Below are positions 10,589-22,380 of a stretch of DNA of 64,000 nucleotides, piece after piece. The stretch lies in the NCBI GenBank assembly GCA_030248295.1, contig JASANH010001229.1:32024-96023 (forward strand), given 5' to 3'. The notes beneath the pieces were generated by a model. The model did not search any database and had not been told where the DNA came from. It saw only the letters and a program-made list of their open reading frames with translations. Numbering within the stretch: the stretch's first letter is position 1; the number at the start of each line of letters is the position of its first letter. Origin of the DNA: Mesodorylaimus sp. YZB2_4 (taxonomy: Eukaryota; Nematoda; Enoplea; Dorylaimida; Dorylaimidae). The position numbers were made by a program, and so were the translations under genes.

Positions 10589-13082
10589 ATGCTTTATTTC
10601 ACCATGATGTTCATTTTTTCATTCCAAGTTTCCTTCCAAGTTTCAAATGCGCAAGGTTAGGAAATCTGTTCAAGCCAAAATAATATTATGGGCAGTAATT
10701 TTCCTAATTTAGCGTTACAATGTGACGAATCAGCATGCACGCGACTGAAAGGAGTCATCGACGGCGCGCGATGCTTTTTCATTGTAAATCAGAGGACGAG
10801 TTGGAAAGACGCGTGGAAAGTTTGCGCGGCGGAAGGTGGAATTTTTGCTCAGATTCATACTGATAGCGAGTTCGAGAAGATTAAGAAGATGCAAGAGGTC
10901 AAGAGCGTGGTGAAAGCGGCAAAAGGTGAGAACATATGAGTTATTTATGTCGTCTTTTAGAGAGAAAAGGCACAAGCGGCGTTTATCGCTCTGCAACGAG
11001 ATGCTGGCATCGGTGATCATCCATGCGCCGTTACTAATAGCACGACTTATTGGTACGACGGGCCAACCATAAAAAATGTCAATATGTCCGTTCAAAATAC
11101 GTGGATGCGAGGCTCTGTGTGTGGAGCATTTGATGCCACTGAGAATTGTATCGTGACATTTAGTGGAAATAAGAACTTTTACGACTTCTCGTGCGATTAC
11201 GTCTAGAAAGGTGTTGCCGTCGTTTGCCAATTAACAGGTGAGACACACTTTTATTTGAAAGATTTGAGAGAAGAGCGGAATGATAAATGCCCATACGCTT
11301 TTATCAATTCGGCGAAAGGTCTTATGGCTAGCTGCTGGATTTGCAACCCATGGTTTTTTATGAACTGCGCCTTCACATCAGCACAATGCGATCCTTATGC
11401 TTTGGACTAATAAAGGACGCCACTCAGGACATACTCGGGACAACGCTGAGTGAGATTAGAGCGACTGCAGAAGGTTTCGCAACAGATCTCTTGGAATGTC
11501 TTTTGGAAATTTGTGGCGCTCCAAGATACATCTTTCACAATATTCCAATCAAATACTCTAAGGTTGACTTACTTTAGCTCGCGGATGTAATAGATTATTC
11601 TCAGGAATAATTCGAAACAATTTTCTGGCAACAGAAGGTTGGTAGGTTAGCGGGTATACGAAGCTAGTTCTGCCGAAAATTATAGGGTCAAGGAATATTG
11701 CATGATGCTTCAGCGCACATAGAAGATCTTTTACGAAGTCGAGTGCGACATTGCTCAAAACTTTGTTGCCGCTCTATGTCAGTTTACTTGTGAGCCGCCT
11801 TGTCATTTTTCGAAATTGTGATCAGGCTGACACAATACGGTGTAGCTTCATATTCTGCACTGGTTCTTGCTCTTGACCCGCTCAGGAAATTACGTAGCAA
11901 CAGTTGACCGCCTTCATTCCTCTTCACCTAGTTTTGTCGCCGATTGTGCAGTGGAAGATAATGAATGAAATCGGCGACAAGAGAGGCACAGCTTGACGAT
12001 CAGATGACACCCCAATTTATCCGTATAAATACACAGGAACAGAGGACGACTGCTCTATCTGGTCTCCAAAAGATGTTATGACCGACCTGGAGCTCTCTAC
12101 CCATTCCTACCATCACCAGTGCACAACATAGCGCAAAGAGAACAGGTTTGAGACAAAGATATTATCGCCCTGGCATCTTCAAAGATCTGCACTTTGCCCT
12201 GTCTATCTCACCAAAGGGAAACCTGTCTCATTCGTACCAACTAGAAAGAAAAAGGATCACGAGAAAAACCTTTCTCGAAAAGCTTACAGCGGGATGAAGC
12301 TGCCACTAGGCATTTCTTCAGATGCCTAAGATCCACGACTCATGGTTAACTCGTTGTTGGTCGAACTCTTGGGTCCACAGACCCAACGCATGTTATAACA
12401 CAGGGCGAAACGGTTTTATCTGCATATCTCGACAACCAGCCATTATTTTGCAAAACCGTTTGGTAGTATCATAGGTTGATAGGTAGGACATGCTAGTACC
12501 AAAAATTATCGAGATCGATCAAGCGGTTCTCAAACGGCGGCCCGAAAACCCCAAAAAAGTGCCCAAGAACAATAATAACTTCAATTGAAACATGAATCGT
12601 ACGAAAGGAAGAACTATCTTCTATCACAGGCATCGTACAGTTGCTACTTGATGCTGCAAACAGTGAGACCAACTAGGGGTTAAGGAAAGAATGGAGGTAA
12701 AAGTCGTGTAGCTCTCAGCTTGCTTATTCGCGTTTGGTCTTAAACAATGGCTGCACCACCCCGAATCCTGCAGCAAGCCATGTACTGTGGAATATTTCAT
12801 AGCTAACTCCTAGTCATATTTTCAGTTCGTTCTGAACACTACACCATGACCAATGTGTGCATGACCGAAACGCCCATAGAAATAATGCCCGCAAGTCAGC
12901 CGGAAGAGTGTGCGCAAGTATGCTATCGGAGAACGTGGTGTCGAAGTTTTAATTTCATTCGCGGCATCAAGGGCTCTTCGTGCCAGCTCTTCTCCTGGTC
13001 AGCCTTGAACGTCACCTGCCCCAGAGGCCCCGAGACTAAGTCGGCCGATGCTGAATGTGTCCATTACAACTACGTCGCCTAG
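10589..13082 (+). pseudogene. C-type-lectin-like/PAN-apple protein, copy 1, with in-frame TAG
   Basis: Four exons align with the intact copy at 18766: 10589-10655 (signal peptide, MLYFTMMFIF), 10713-10909, 10961-11237 and 12826-13082, with phases 1, 0 and 1 matching. Exon 2 has lectin-like features: GARCFFIVNQRTSWKDAWKV, then C and AEGGIFAQIHT. Exon 3 has WYDGP and ends VVCQLT. Exon 4 is a PAN/apple-like Cys-rich module (CAQVCYRRTWCRSFNFIRG). An in-frame TAG at 11204-11206 falls just before the last lectin cysteine. Translation would stop after 169 of 265 residues, losing the apple module. It may be a recent pseudogene, a truncated lectin or a base error. A decayed extra lectin exon lies in the last intron. 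Carbohydrate binding is a family expectation, not shown. Confidence 0.7.
11590..11789 (+). pseudogene. Relic lectin exon 3
   Basis: The stretch ends CCGCTCTATGTCAGTTTACT then GTGAGC, closely matching the end of exon 3 of the intact copy (CCTTTGTGTCAGTTTACT then GTAAGC). Upstream codons resemble the lectin exon but contain stops. It sits inside the last intron of copy 1, so a partial local duplication of exon 3 has decayed there. Confidence 0.5.
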
Positions 13083-14006
13083 AATGCAGACCGTTCGGCA
13101 TCTGAAAGTGCTGTAAAATGTGACAGCGGTACACACTTGACAGAGGATGGAAGTGCGCTTTTGTTCGTGATGTGGTAACACTGTTCGTGCGCATACAGAA
13201 GTACAGTAAGTCTGAATGGCTTTTTCACAAGCCTGTCGGGGCTATACAATGAGGAGAGTCCATCAACGTATGGTAAAAATGTTTTCGAGCCATCGGCAAA
13301 TGACCAAAAGCATCTGAATAAAGCACTTCCTTGATCAAAGCGAGTGGAGTCTGAATTCCTGGGCAAATATTCTCAAAGCAACTAAAAAATGAGGACTTGT
13401 AATTGTCTGATGTCGACTGCAATTCTATAAAAATAGTTTTCCCAGTACGACGCTATATTATATATTATGTAATCAGGCCCATCACATTGACATCCTGCCA
13501 TGCGGTTCAGATAGAGAACACGATGATGAAGGGCTGCTCCCCGAATTGTGAGTCTACACGGCCTTATTGGTGTGGGATAGTAAAACGTATCAATAAGTGT
13601 CCGTGGACTGCGTGGGTTGGTTCCTGTGGCTTGAGCCATCCTCTGGTCAGCCCTAGTTCTATCCTAGGGCGAGCCAAGGATTTCAGGCGGGATCATAAAG
13701 AAGATTACTGTACATGGCGTACATGTTTAAAAATTATTTGGAAACTGTGAAATGGTCTTATGCGAGGCAGGCCTCAGCACATCAGTCATTACCTTCTATG
13801 GTTGACATATGGGAGACATTTACGACATCGTGTTCATGATCGAAATCGGCTCATCATCGCTCTCATCGTCAGACGTGATGAGAACACTGCAAGCAGACTG
13901 CTTAGTGCCAATACGACAGCCATCACAGATGACAATTTGTGGTATAAAATCAAGGAATTAATAAGTTGCCTAGAAGTCGTGGTTTAGCTTGCTCGTTTCC
14001 GTCCAC
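13083..14006. other. Downstream flank of lectin copy 1, no gene
   Basis: Nothing coding is recognised. The words CGGTTCAGATAGAGAACACGATGATGAA near 13500 resemble flanks of the other lectin copies at about 20360 and 25893, so it is probably shared duplicated 3' flank. Confidence 0.35.
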
Positions 14007-14250
14007 CAGGCCAACGTGCTTCTTTATCCACCATCTCTGACATGCCCCGCAATTAGTCAGAATTTCGTCTGGATAGCATAGATTTGTTCGATTTGAGCAA
14101 TTATGCTTTCAGTCTGTTCTCGCCAATAATGTATGATGTTCTCCCAGGGAAACTGTCCCGATGAACACTATCAATCTGATAGCGACCACCGTAGTGCACT
14201 GGCCAGACTTGTGTTTTCACCCTACGGTAGACTAACGATAAGACAATAAG
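14007..14250 (+). pseudogene. Orphan copy of the lectin 5' flank
   Basis: The block matches 21720-21900 over long stretches (CCAACGTGCTTC, CATCTCTGACATG, AATTAGTCAGAA, TGTATGATG-like words) and, less closely, 10350-10480 and 18540-18640 upstream of lectin copies 1 and 2. No lectin exons follow before the vWA gene at 15726, so it is a promoter-only remnant of another duplication. Confidence 0.5.
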
Positions 14251-15489
14251 ATCAAATGTCCTACATGAACTTACGTCTTTCGTTACGAAGTTCTTTCTCT
14301 GAAGATGGGCTCCCAGCTCCTGTACGTCCTAGACCAACTATGGAGACTCAACCTACTGTAGGTGAGACCTAAGCACACTTACTGAAGAAGAATGGCACCG
14401 ACATCGTGCAGACTCTCTTTCGCCCTTCTCGCAAAGGAAGACCCGACTATTCAAGTCTGCTGCACGACTCAACACTGACTGAAAATGAGAGCGAGCGAGC
14501 GAGGCAACCGCCTTCCACTCTTCAACTCCATTCACACTCCCTCATCCTCACGCACATCCGCTTATTAGCATACAACATTGACACGCACAGCAATAACGGC
14601 GCCACATTCAAATCATAAGGGCACTCACTACACAGTCCCGTTTTCTTGGCAGAGACAAGTAGTTTTTTATACCATTTTGTTCAATAACCCTAAATTATTA
14701 TCCTCAGCAACATTTTCTTAGCGTTAAGATATAAATAAATACTGTAAATATATGCAGACCAATGCGCTCCATCTAATACAAATAATCCACACTACTTCCT
14801 TGCATTTCTATGAAAAGCCAATAAAGCAAGCAGGGACGGCTTCACAAAAACACTGATGAGGGGTCAGTGTATCCTGAGGTGATAGATAGGCATAGACCAA
14901 TACAAATCGCAGTCTGCAGATGCCTTCCAACACTTTATTGTTCATTCAGGGATGCTTGCTGCTGGTCGACCATATCAGTTCTGTGGCTGAGCATTGGTCC
15001 ATCTTTATTCTCACTTATCGTGTGTGGAACTATGTACTACGGACACGAGGAGAGAAATTTCCAAACTATTTTCTCAATAACCACGCCATAAGCTTTCCTT
15101 GCGTTAAAAAAAATTTGCCGCGGTTTTATCTTGTTTTATCCTGTAAAACATGCTACAGAAAAATGATCAGGGAAGGAAAAGACATGCAAAAAAACCTCGC
15201 AGTCAGCCAGTTAATCTAGTACTGTAATTACTGCAAATTTTTGGGAAGATTTTGTGTTGATGCACTTGGAATATAAGTCTTATTAGAATGGCAAATTGAA
15301 AAAAAAACTTGTGCCCTGAGAAGGATTTTAACTCGAGCTAACGACAGTCCAGTCCGCTATGCTAACCTTTTTTTTTACTCTCATATGGCATGCATTAAAA
15401 ATTTAAATTTTCGAATTTCTTCCTGCGTTTTAATTTAAATTTCCTGCATTTTAATGAAAAAAATGCACAGCACATCAATCAGCAAAACA
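14251..15489. other. Intergenic, AT-rich, nothing recognised
   Basis: AT-rich intergenic DNA with no supported gene, RNA or named repeat. Short open frames here have no domain or splice support. Confidence 0.4.
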
Positions 15490-15725
15490 AAGTGAGCAGC
15501 GGAGCACGGAGCTGCGAAATCTTAGGACATTGTAAAGCTGAGAGCTTACACATTCAGGCAGGCTTATCTGCAGGCACCTAGTCCCCGTGTGCGGTTGTGT
15601 TCTCTCTCGCCTTCCCGCTTCACGTTGCCTTTTTGAATCGTCCACTGACAACTTGATTTGACAAGTCATCTTGTTGATCCTCTAAAGTGTGCATCGATTT
15701 CCAAAATTCGAAATCGCTAATCAAA
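15490..15725 (+). promoter_or_regulatory. Duplicated 5' flank of vWA-like gene copy 3
   Basis: Homologous to 6850-7105 upstream of copy 2, including a conserved GCATCGATT word close to both start codons. Transcription signals are probably shared by the two genes. Specific elements cannot be resolved. Confidence 0.45.
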
Positions 15726-17105
15726 ATGGCCATAGGCATTAATTCAGCTTTTTCTTGGCTGATCACTTGGATGTTGGTCATCGTCGTCTCCTCAGTCGTT
15801 GCTTTCACTTCCAAGATCGAAAAGCTCAGTGGCAAAATGGACATTGCGTTCATCCTCCAAACTCCGTATCCACACCAATTTCGTCACGTCAAGGCCACGT
15901 TCGCCCGCTTGCCAGAATACATTGACTTGGGCGAAAACAAGGTCAAAGTAGCCATATTCGATGTGGGACTTAATGCATCGGCAACAAAACCAAAAGTTTG
16001 GTTCAATCTTTCCGGTGATATCAGCGAATACAAGGCTTTCGTCAATAATTTCTCAGATTACAATTATCATGAAAACTTTAAACACGGTTTTGGACTAAGA
16101 TATGTGCGAGAGAGCGTGTTCGATTTCAGCAATAAGGAGCGGGCTAAGCTGATATTTGTTTTCTTGGACGACATGGTGGCCTCAGAATCACATGCCCTAG
16201 AACAGGTCCGCCAGGTTTATGAGATGGGTGCTTTCGTCTATACAACATACTCCAGTAAAATGAAGCCAAAGCTAACAAAAAACTTCCTTGAAACTTTTTC
16301 TCCAAGGAGGATCAAGGTCGTCTCCTACAACGTTCTGTACAACAGCACTGTCAAAGAAGCCTGGAAGTTCAGAGACCTGATCACCCGAGACTTGTGCACG
16401 ATTTGCCGATTCCAAGGCAAAGGAGGGAAGATGTGCAAACCTGACCTGCGCCCGAAATTGAGTCAGCCCGACTACTTCGACGACGGCAATTCCAAGTGCC
16501 AGAGCGTGGCCCCCAGTGACATCGTGTCATGCACTAACAAAAACTGTGAGAAGGAGTGCGATCAACGCTGGCCTTGGAGGCGGGAGCCCAACTGCTCAGG
16601 CATCTGTGGTGTGATAAAGAGGTACCCCACCAGCATGCCCCCTCAGGGGATGGAGAACTGTCTGGACCGCATCGACTGCGACTCTTGTCCGACCAGGACT
16701 GCGAGGATGAGTGGAGAAAATGTGGAGTCGAAGATCACGATCACGATGGACATGTTGCTGATCGGAGTGGTCGTCGCCTTGGTGGTCATCATCTTGCTCC
16801 TCTTGGCCGTTCTCGTTTTGATCGTTATCAAGAGAAAATCTACGGCCAAGAAGCGAGGAGAAACGACAAGAGAAAAGTCCCAGTTGTTTTCGGACAAAAC
16901 CAAATGTGTCATGAAGTCAGATAGAAAGGGCGCTCAAGCAAGCGAGAAATCTGACCGGACGATCAATGGAAGCAGGACGATGCGATCGACAAAACAAAGC
17001 AGCTCGCCGATGACGCCTAGCCTGAAGTCGACGACTGCCAGTTCCAAATACATGAAACCTTGTTCAAAGTCGACGAATGCTTTCTCCATCAAAGCGAAGA
17101 AATGA
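15726..17105 (+). CDS. vWA-like type I membrane protein, copy 3 (intact)
   Basis: A single exon encodes 459 residues from the ATG at 15726; the reading frame extends upstream only through a GTG. Order of parts: signal peptide (residues about 8-27), vWA-like region with DIAFILQTP and KLIFVFLDD strands, Cys-rich region beginning DLCTIC, transmembrane helix from about 341, and a basic Ser/Thr-rich tail containing SSPMTPSLKSTTA. As in copy 2, the DxSxS metal motif is missing. Divergence from copy 2 is concentrated around residues 40-60 and 110-195 of the vWA region; the membrane and tail parts are nearly the same. That pattern would suit a variable ligand-facing domain, but this is inference. Confidence 0.85.
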   Translation: MAIGINSAFSWLITWMLVIVVSSVVAFTSKIEKLSGKMDIAFILQTPYPHQFRHVKATFARLPEYIDLGENKVKVAIFDVGLNASATKPKVWFNLSGDISEYKAFVNNFSDYNYHENFKHGFGLRYVRESVFDFSNKERAKLIFVFLDDMVASESHALEQVRQVYEMGAFVYTTYSSKMKPKLTKNFLETFSPRRIKVVSYNVLYNSTVKEAWKFRDLITRDLCTICRFQGKGGKMCKPDLRPKLSQPDYFDDGNSKCQSVAPSDIVSCTNKNCEKECDQRWPWRREPNCSGICGVIKRYPTSMPPQGMENCLDRIDCDSCPTRTARMSGENVESKITITMDMLLIGVVVALVVIILLLLAVLVLIVIKRKSTAKKRGETTREKSQLFSDKTKCVMKSDRKGAQASEKSDRTINGSRTMRSTKQSSSPMTPSLKSTTASSKYMKPCSKSTNAFSIKAKK

Positions 17106-18214
17106 GGAAAATGAACCCAGCAAATGCTGAATCGTGCAGAATGTGGCGTGGTTTTTCAGTTTCGCTAATGTTTTCTCCTCTTCTCGCTCATTTTTGTTTC
17201 ACTCAAAGGTGCTCGAATTCCACGCTAAATTTCTTACTGCTGACTACTAGCGTGCTTCTTGTGATGAAACTTGGGAGCGATGTCGAGACTGTTTACTTTG
17301 TCGCGACGAGAGCTGCTGCGTATCGCAAGTATTTTAACCTTCCCATCCACCTCCGACTCACCCCTTTTCTCACTACCACCAACCATCTGTAGGAGCCTTT
17401 TCTGGTTAATGCAAAGTAAAATGTAAGCGGTTGCGCTTAACATCCACTGCGCCCCACACAACATCGGAAATGGGCTTTTTTGTAGAAGGATCATAGTTCG
17501 TAGTCGATCATAGCTCAAACCAAACTCCAAACCCCAGCAGGTAGCACGCACTGACCAGAGCAAACACAAAAGACAAATAACATCTTGCAAATAAAAAAGG
17601 ATTTAGAAGGAGACTTGTCAAGAAACAATGCAAAGACAATCCGCGATAAAGCTATATCCTCAGAAATTATTACACAAAAATTTTGCTGAATGTTCGAAAG
17701 ATTGTGAATAAGAAAGCGTTCGGCTTTCCGGTTAAACTCTGAGTAATTTTTCCCTTAAAATTAACTCAGGGTTGAAGAGACTTATTACACAAGAAACGAC
17801 TAATCCAGCCGCTCACCACCACATCGGGTTCGATCAGATCAAAATCTGCATTTTCTTATTGCTGACAATCCCTTTCAACATATGTATTTGAAATTTCCAT
17901 CACGGCGCTCTCAAAAGTGTGACCACGTCGTGTAACAGATGGAAAAATGGCCTCTGAGCACTCTAACAGATGGAGCGGCCTCCGAGTAAACTTGGAATCT
18001 TTTGCTAAAGAGATCTAAATATGTAGAAGACACCATTTTGTTGTCTTTTAGCGACAAGTAAGTCAAGCAACAAGCAGCCCTTCATTCACGACTGTACACG
18101 AGCATATCGATACCAGCATTTGACACACCTTACTCCAACTCCTGTAGGTGTTTGTCATACGCTTAAAGTGAGTGCACAACTTTATAATCTAAAATGAATC
18201 GGATGCATATGTAA
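17106..18214. other. 3' flank of vWA copy 3 and intergenic
   Basis: The first 150 bp match the 3' flank of copy 2. The remainder is AT-rich with no supported feature. Confidence 0.35.
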
Positions 18215-18395
18215 CCAAGCCTGGCAGGCGTAGGAAGGAGGCGGCCGACCGAAGTCGGCGGGACAAACACTCCGACTGGAGCAGGATAGTCTTGCGACTA
18301 TACCTACGGCTGAAACATCAACCCGAGGGGTTGACGTTTCCCAGCCGGGGGAGAGTATCGATTACTCTCTCCCACTCGCCATGGCCTACCAGGCG
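18215..18395 (+). repeat. Dispersed repeat, copy related to 54428-54560
   Basis: Shared order of words with 54428-54560: GACTGGAGCA, GCGACTA, CCTACGGCTGAAA.ATCAA, then CAGCC..G and CTCTCTCCCACTC. Part of it (CATCAACCCG.GGGTT) also matches 5158-5180. It is a dispersed non-coding family of unknown class. Confidence 0.5.
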
Positions 18396-18765
18396 GGGGG
18401 TTACACATACTACCCGAAATTTTGGATGGAAGCTTCCGGATCCCGTGTTGGCGCCTCGAAGTGCTCCTTGATGCAGCTTCCATGATTTCCTCCTCCAATC
18501 TCGGTCCTAGTTGATAATAGATGCTTTCGATCTATTATTCTCATCCATGATGTGTGGGAGAATACCCAGGGAGACTGTCCTGGCGGGCATCATCAATCGA
18601 TCTACACAAATGCGCTGTCCAGATTGACGATCTCGCTCTAATGGAGACCTACAGTAGACAATGGGCTGCCATTCGCAGCTTGAAATAGAGCTTTCATATT
18701 TTTCAATGTTTCTTTATCACTTGCACAGAGTTATCGTGCTTTTCGCTGCGACTCCTCGGGTCATC

Positions 18766-20062
18766 ATGCTATATTGGACTGGACTGTTCATTTTGTCATG
18801 CTCTTTCCAAATTTCAAAATCGCAAAGTAAGCAAACAAGTTTAGCCTGAGCACTGACATGGGCAGCAACTAAACTGCTGTAGATCAATGCAACGTGATCA
18901 AATGCATACTCTTGGGAGGAGTCGTGGACGGCGCGCGATGCTTTTTCATCGAAAAACAGACGACAACGACTTGGAGCAATGCTTGGAATATTTGTGAGGC
19001 GAAAGGCGGAACTCTGGCTCAGATTCATACTCAAAGCGAGTTCGACAAGATTTGGGAGATGGGAGAGGTCAAAAAATCAGTAAACACTGGGCAGAAAAAT
19101 AACCCTTTAGCGTTCGAGTTTTCAGAGAGTAGGATCGAAGGAAATTCACATCGCTTTGAAACGAGACCCTGACAACGGCACTGTGGAAAATGCATGCTCC
19201 ATAACCAATACCACGACCTTTTGGTTCGACGGACCGGCCACAAAAAATGTTCGACTGCCAGTTAAAAATACATGGATTCGAAACGAGTGCGGAGGGGGCC
19301 ATAGCCCCTATGAATTTTGCGTTACGTTGTCTCATACATGGGTTCCGCTCAATGATATCGTGTGCGATCGGAATGATTTCGCTGTCCCTTTGTGTCAGTT
19401 TACTGGTAAGCCACCTGGTCGTTTTTTGAAATCGTTCATCGGGTCGACTAACAGGGTGTACGTACAGTATTGTACATGTCCATATGTCGTACAGGCGCTT
19501 ACTCCTTGATCTCTAGAGGAGGGGGTACACAGCAGGATATAGTGTCGAGCTCACTGCTTGTATTCCTAGCTTATAGTTGTCTAGATAGACTTTAGGAACT
19601 AAAGAGCGCAATGGAGGCTTTTGAGCTAATTTTATTAGGTCTTTCAGACTCAATTCCTGCTCCAATAAACTCAATTGAAAGTGTAGGTCACAGGTTACAA
19701 TATGTGGGGGCGGCTTGCTTAGGTGGCTGGTCTCACCATCGTAATACCAAGCCTGGCATGACATTTTTCGATATAGTTTATGGCTAACTTCTTTTAATCT
19801 TTAAGTTCGTTCTGAACACTACACCATGACCAACGTTTGCATGGCCGAAACGCCCATCGAAACATTGCTCGCCATGGAGCCGGAAGATTGTGCACAAGCG
19901 TGCTCTAGGAAAACGTGGTGTCGAAGTTTCAATTTCATTCGAGGCAAGGAGGAGGATTCATGCCAGCTCTTTTCGTGGTCAGCCTTGAATGTCACGTGCC
20001 CAAAATGCCCAAGGACTAAGCTGGCCAATTTTGGATGTGTCCACTACAGCTACGTCCCCTAG
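18766..20062 (+). CDS. Secreted C-type-lectin-like/PAN-apple protein, copy 2 (intact)
   Basis: Exons 18766-18826, 18883-19079, 19126-19405 and 19806-20062 join in frame (phases 1, 0, 1) to give 264 residues. Exon 1 encodes a signal peptide. Exons 2-3 encode a lectin-like domain: GARCFFIEKQ, TWSNAWNICEAKGGTLAQIH, FWFDGP and a final VPLCQF. Exon 4 is a PAN/apple-like module with CAQACSRKTWCRSFNF and a cysteine pair near the end. No transmembrane segment follows, so secretion is likely. The second intron is only 46 nt. The last acceptor reads TTTAAG rather than CAG or TAG, although the exon itself is intact. Family members bind sugars or proteins; the ligand here is unknown. It sits downstream of vWA copy 3, as copy 1 sits downstream of vWA copy 2. 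Confidence 0.75.
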
Positions 20063-21039
20063 AATGCAGGCCAAAAACTAATATCCGACAAAGGATAGTC
20101 ATTCGCATTTTTGCGTGGCGTGCTAAGGCATTTTATAGAATATAACTTACAGGCTGTCTAAATGTCTAATACGAACTCATAATTCTATCTTATTTTACGC
20201 AGTAAATATGTACTCCTTCAGTTTGCCCTCCTAGGAGCTACTGTACTTCCTAGTAGCTTATTCATTCCCAATTCAAATGGTTCCTCGGGGTAATGCGCGC
20301 TACGACAGCACAGTACATATATAGTACGGCCAACCCCACATACGTACTGTACACCATGTCATGATGTTCAGACAGAGAACAGGACAATGTACCGTACATA
20401 CTGCAGGCAAGAAACTACAGTATGCTTATTGCAGTGTGCAGGTACTGCAAGGATGCCCGCGCATATTTGGAGAATAGATACCACTTCCTGAATACGGTAT
20501 CTGTGACGGCATCTGTTTTCATGCCCAAGTGCAATTCAGGGGCATAGTCCTAACTGAAGTACCTGATTTCCATCGCATGATCGACCTTTTCCTGTAAGTA
20601 AATTAGAAACCATGTATGCATTTTCTTTAAATGCTTCTGACAATCCGATTTTTTCCGTGACAAAAACTGGAAATCTCACAGTCAAAATGCTAAAATGACA
20701 TTCGCATGTGTTCAACACTCGCAGCGTCTAACAAGAACCTGACATGGCGCAGATATTGATCGATTTCCGTAATTAAAGGCAGTATAGTCCGATTCGCAGG
20801 GGGCAGCGCACGTATTCTAACCAATACAACTTTTGCATCAACAATCTGCTGATCGACTCTGACATACTGTACCTTTGATCTCTTTTACTTGGTTCTTCGC
20901 CGCTCTGGTATTCTGACCCTGGCTGCATTGTGCGCCACTTGAAGCCACAGAGAAATGTACGAGGATTGAGAGCTGGATGCGGCTTCCACAAATCATGATT
21001 AAGGGTTTTGGTACCCCTCAGCATGATCTGTGGTAAGAG
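20063..21039. other. 3' flank of lectin copy 2
   Basis: No gene seen. Segment 20090-20510 is homologous to 25620-26020 (for example AACCTGCAATATGCT-like and TACTGCAAGG.TG.CCGCGC words), which identifies the latter as flank of a lost lectin copy. Confidence 0.45.
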
Positions 21040-21190
21040 GGTTTTACATATAGTCGGTCAAGTGAGTCAGTCGGTCACCTCTCAAGATCAGGCATACATT
21101 AGACGGCTGCCTGAGACAGTCGGTCGTGTGAGAAAGACGGCCAAGTGAGGCCGGCGGCCACCCGAGACAGTCGACCAGGTGATTCATAAT
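21040..21190 (+). repeat. Dispersed GGTCA/GTCGGTC-rich repeat
   Basis: The core CAGTCGGTCACCTCTCAAGA..CAGGCATACATTA is matched in reverse complement at about 55815-55865. Repeated words of the type GTGAG-CAGTCGGTC recur inside each copy. No coding capacity was seen. Confidence 0.5.
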
Positions 21191-21714
21191 CGATGAGGGG
21201 CCCATCAATTTAGAAAATCCTCGGTGCTACCCGTCAACCGAGCTAAGTATTCGTTTTTAGCAAACCATCGACGACTGAAGCATGGCAATGTCAGCTGGGG
21301 GAAGTAGGGGACACGGCGATCCATGTATCCAGTAACCCAACATTGGCTGTCCTCCACAAGGGAAAGAGTAGCCAGCATTATGAACGCTTGAACAACATCT
21401 ACGATTGCAGCAAATGTGGGAAATCAAAATGAAAGCAGGAAGCATTTTTCGTATCTTTCTTGTGAGCCAGAAGCTTGGACTGCACGCCAGATGCGCTGTC
21501 CCTGGTGGAAAAGATCACGGCTGATTTACTTTGGAAAGTGATACCGGGTTGGCAAGAGATGTTCGCCGATGTTAAATGGCTATATTTCGCGGGTTTTTCC
21601 AACTTTCTGAACAAGACCTGACCATCGTACAGTACGGTGTCTGCATGTATCTATAATATACTTTGTATCTACAGTAAATGGTCAACATATCTACATATAC
21701 AGTACCATCTACAT

Positions 21715-22065
21715 GGTCAACGTGCTTCGTCCTCCTCCATCTCTGACATGTCCTCGAAATTAGTCAGAACTGTATTCTGGATAGGATGAATTTGTTTAAT
21801 TTGCGCCGTTATGCTTTTGATCCATTGCTCCCTCCAATTATGTGCAATGGTCTCCTAGGGACACTGTATGATGGACACCATCCATCGTAACACGACCTCT
21901 TTCTGTAATTGCACTAGCTCCAAGGGAGACTAAGACAAAGGGTTGACAAAACGCAAATTAGTTAATTTAACGTAACAGTGATCGTGATTTTCGCTGTAAG
22001 TGCTTTCCAAGTTTCAAATGCGCAAAAGTAAGCTCAGGACCAGATTCAGGCCAAATAAAGTTTCT
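21715..22065 (+). pseudogene. Lectin copy 3 relic: 5' flank and signal-peptide exon
   Basis: The block matches the lectin 5' flank at 14007 and continues into a sequence resembling exon 1 of copy 1: GATCGTGATTTTCGCTGT, then TTTCCAAGTTTCAAATGCGC followed by a GTAAGC donor-like site. The start codon region is deleted. Its 3' parts appear 3 kb away at 25265 and 25620, so the copy was dismembered by insertions. Confidence 0.55.
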
Positions 22066-22113
22066 GAACTTTCGAAATAAACCCTTCAAGCACGTTCGAA
22101 AAGGGTCTGCTAT

Positions 22114-22380
22114 GTGACTGGGTCTCCTGTGACCATCTTTGAGCACTGGCGGATAAGACTATATGTAGGGAGACCTGCCAGGTCGCTCCAAGAAAATTCC
22201 ATGGTCCATCTATATATGGCTGACCCCCTAGAGTACTTGCCTTTGCATTGGCTGACGGATGATTTGAATCGCCGCTGGATGAGGAGTGTGCTGGCCATGC
22301 ACAAGGATGGACTCAAGGACGTAATTGATGCCGTCGAATCGACTAAACCCGCCACTTTTCAAATGGAACCGTCAATGTGA
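22114..22380 (+). other. Unrecognised open frame
   Basis: An open frame with protein-like texture (WRIRLYVGRPARSL, LHWLTDDLNRRWMRSVLAMH) runs to a stop at 22380. The only internal ATG is at 22201. It lies between the split parts of lectin copy 3 and may be transposon-derived, perhaps a fragment of a reverse transcriptase or hydrolase. No family is recognised. Confidence 0.2.

Noticed and set aside
15687-15725. Longer start for vWA copy 3
   Set aside because: Begins with GTG; the ATG at 15726 precedes the signal peptide and aligns with copy 2.
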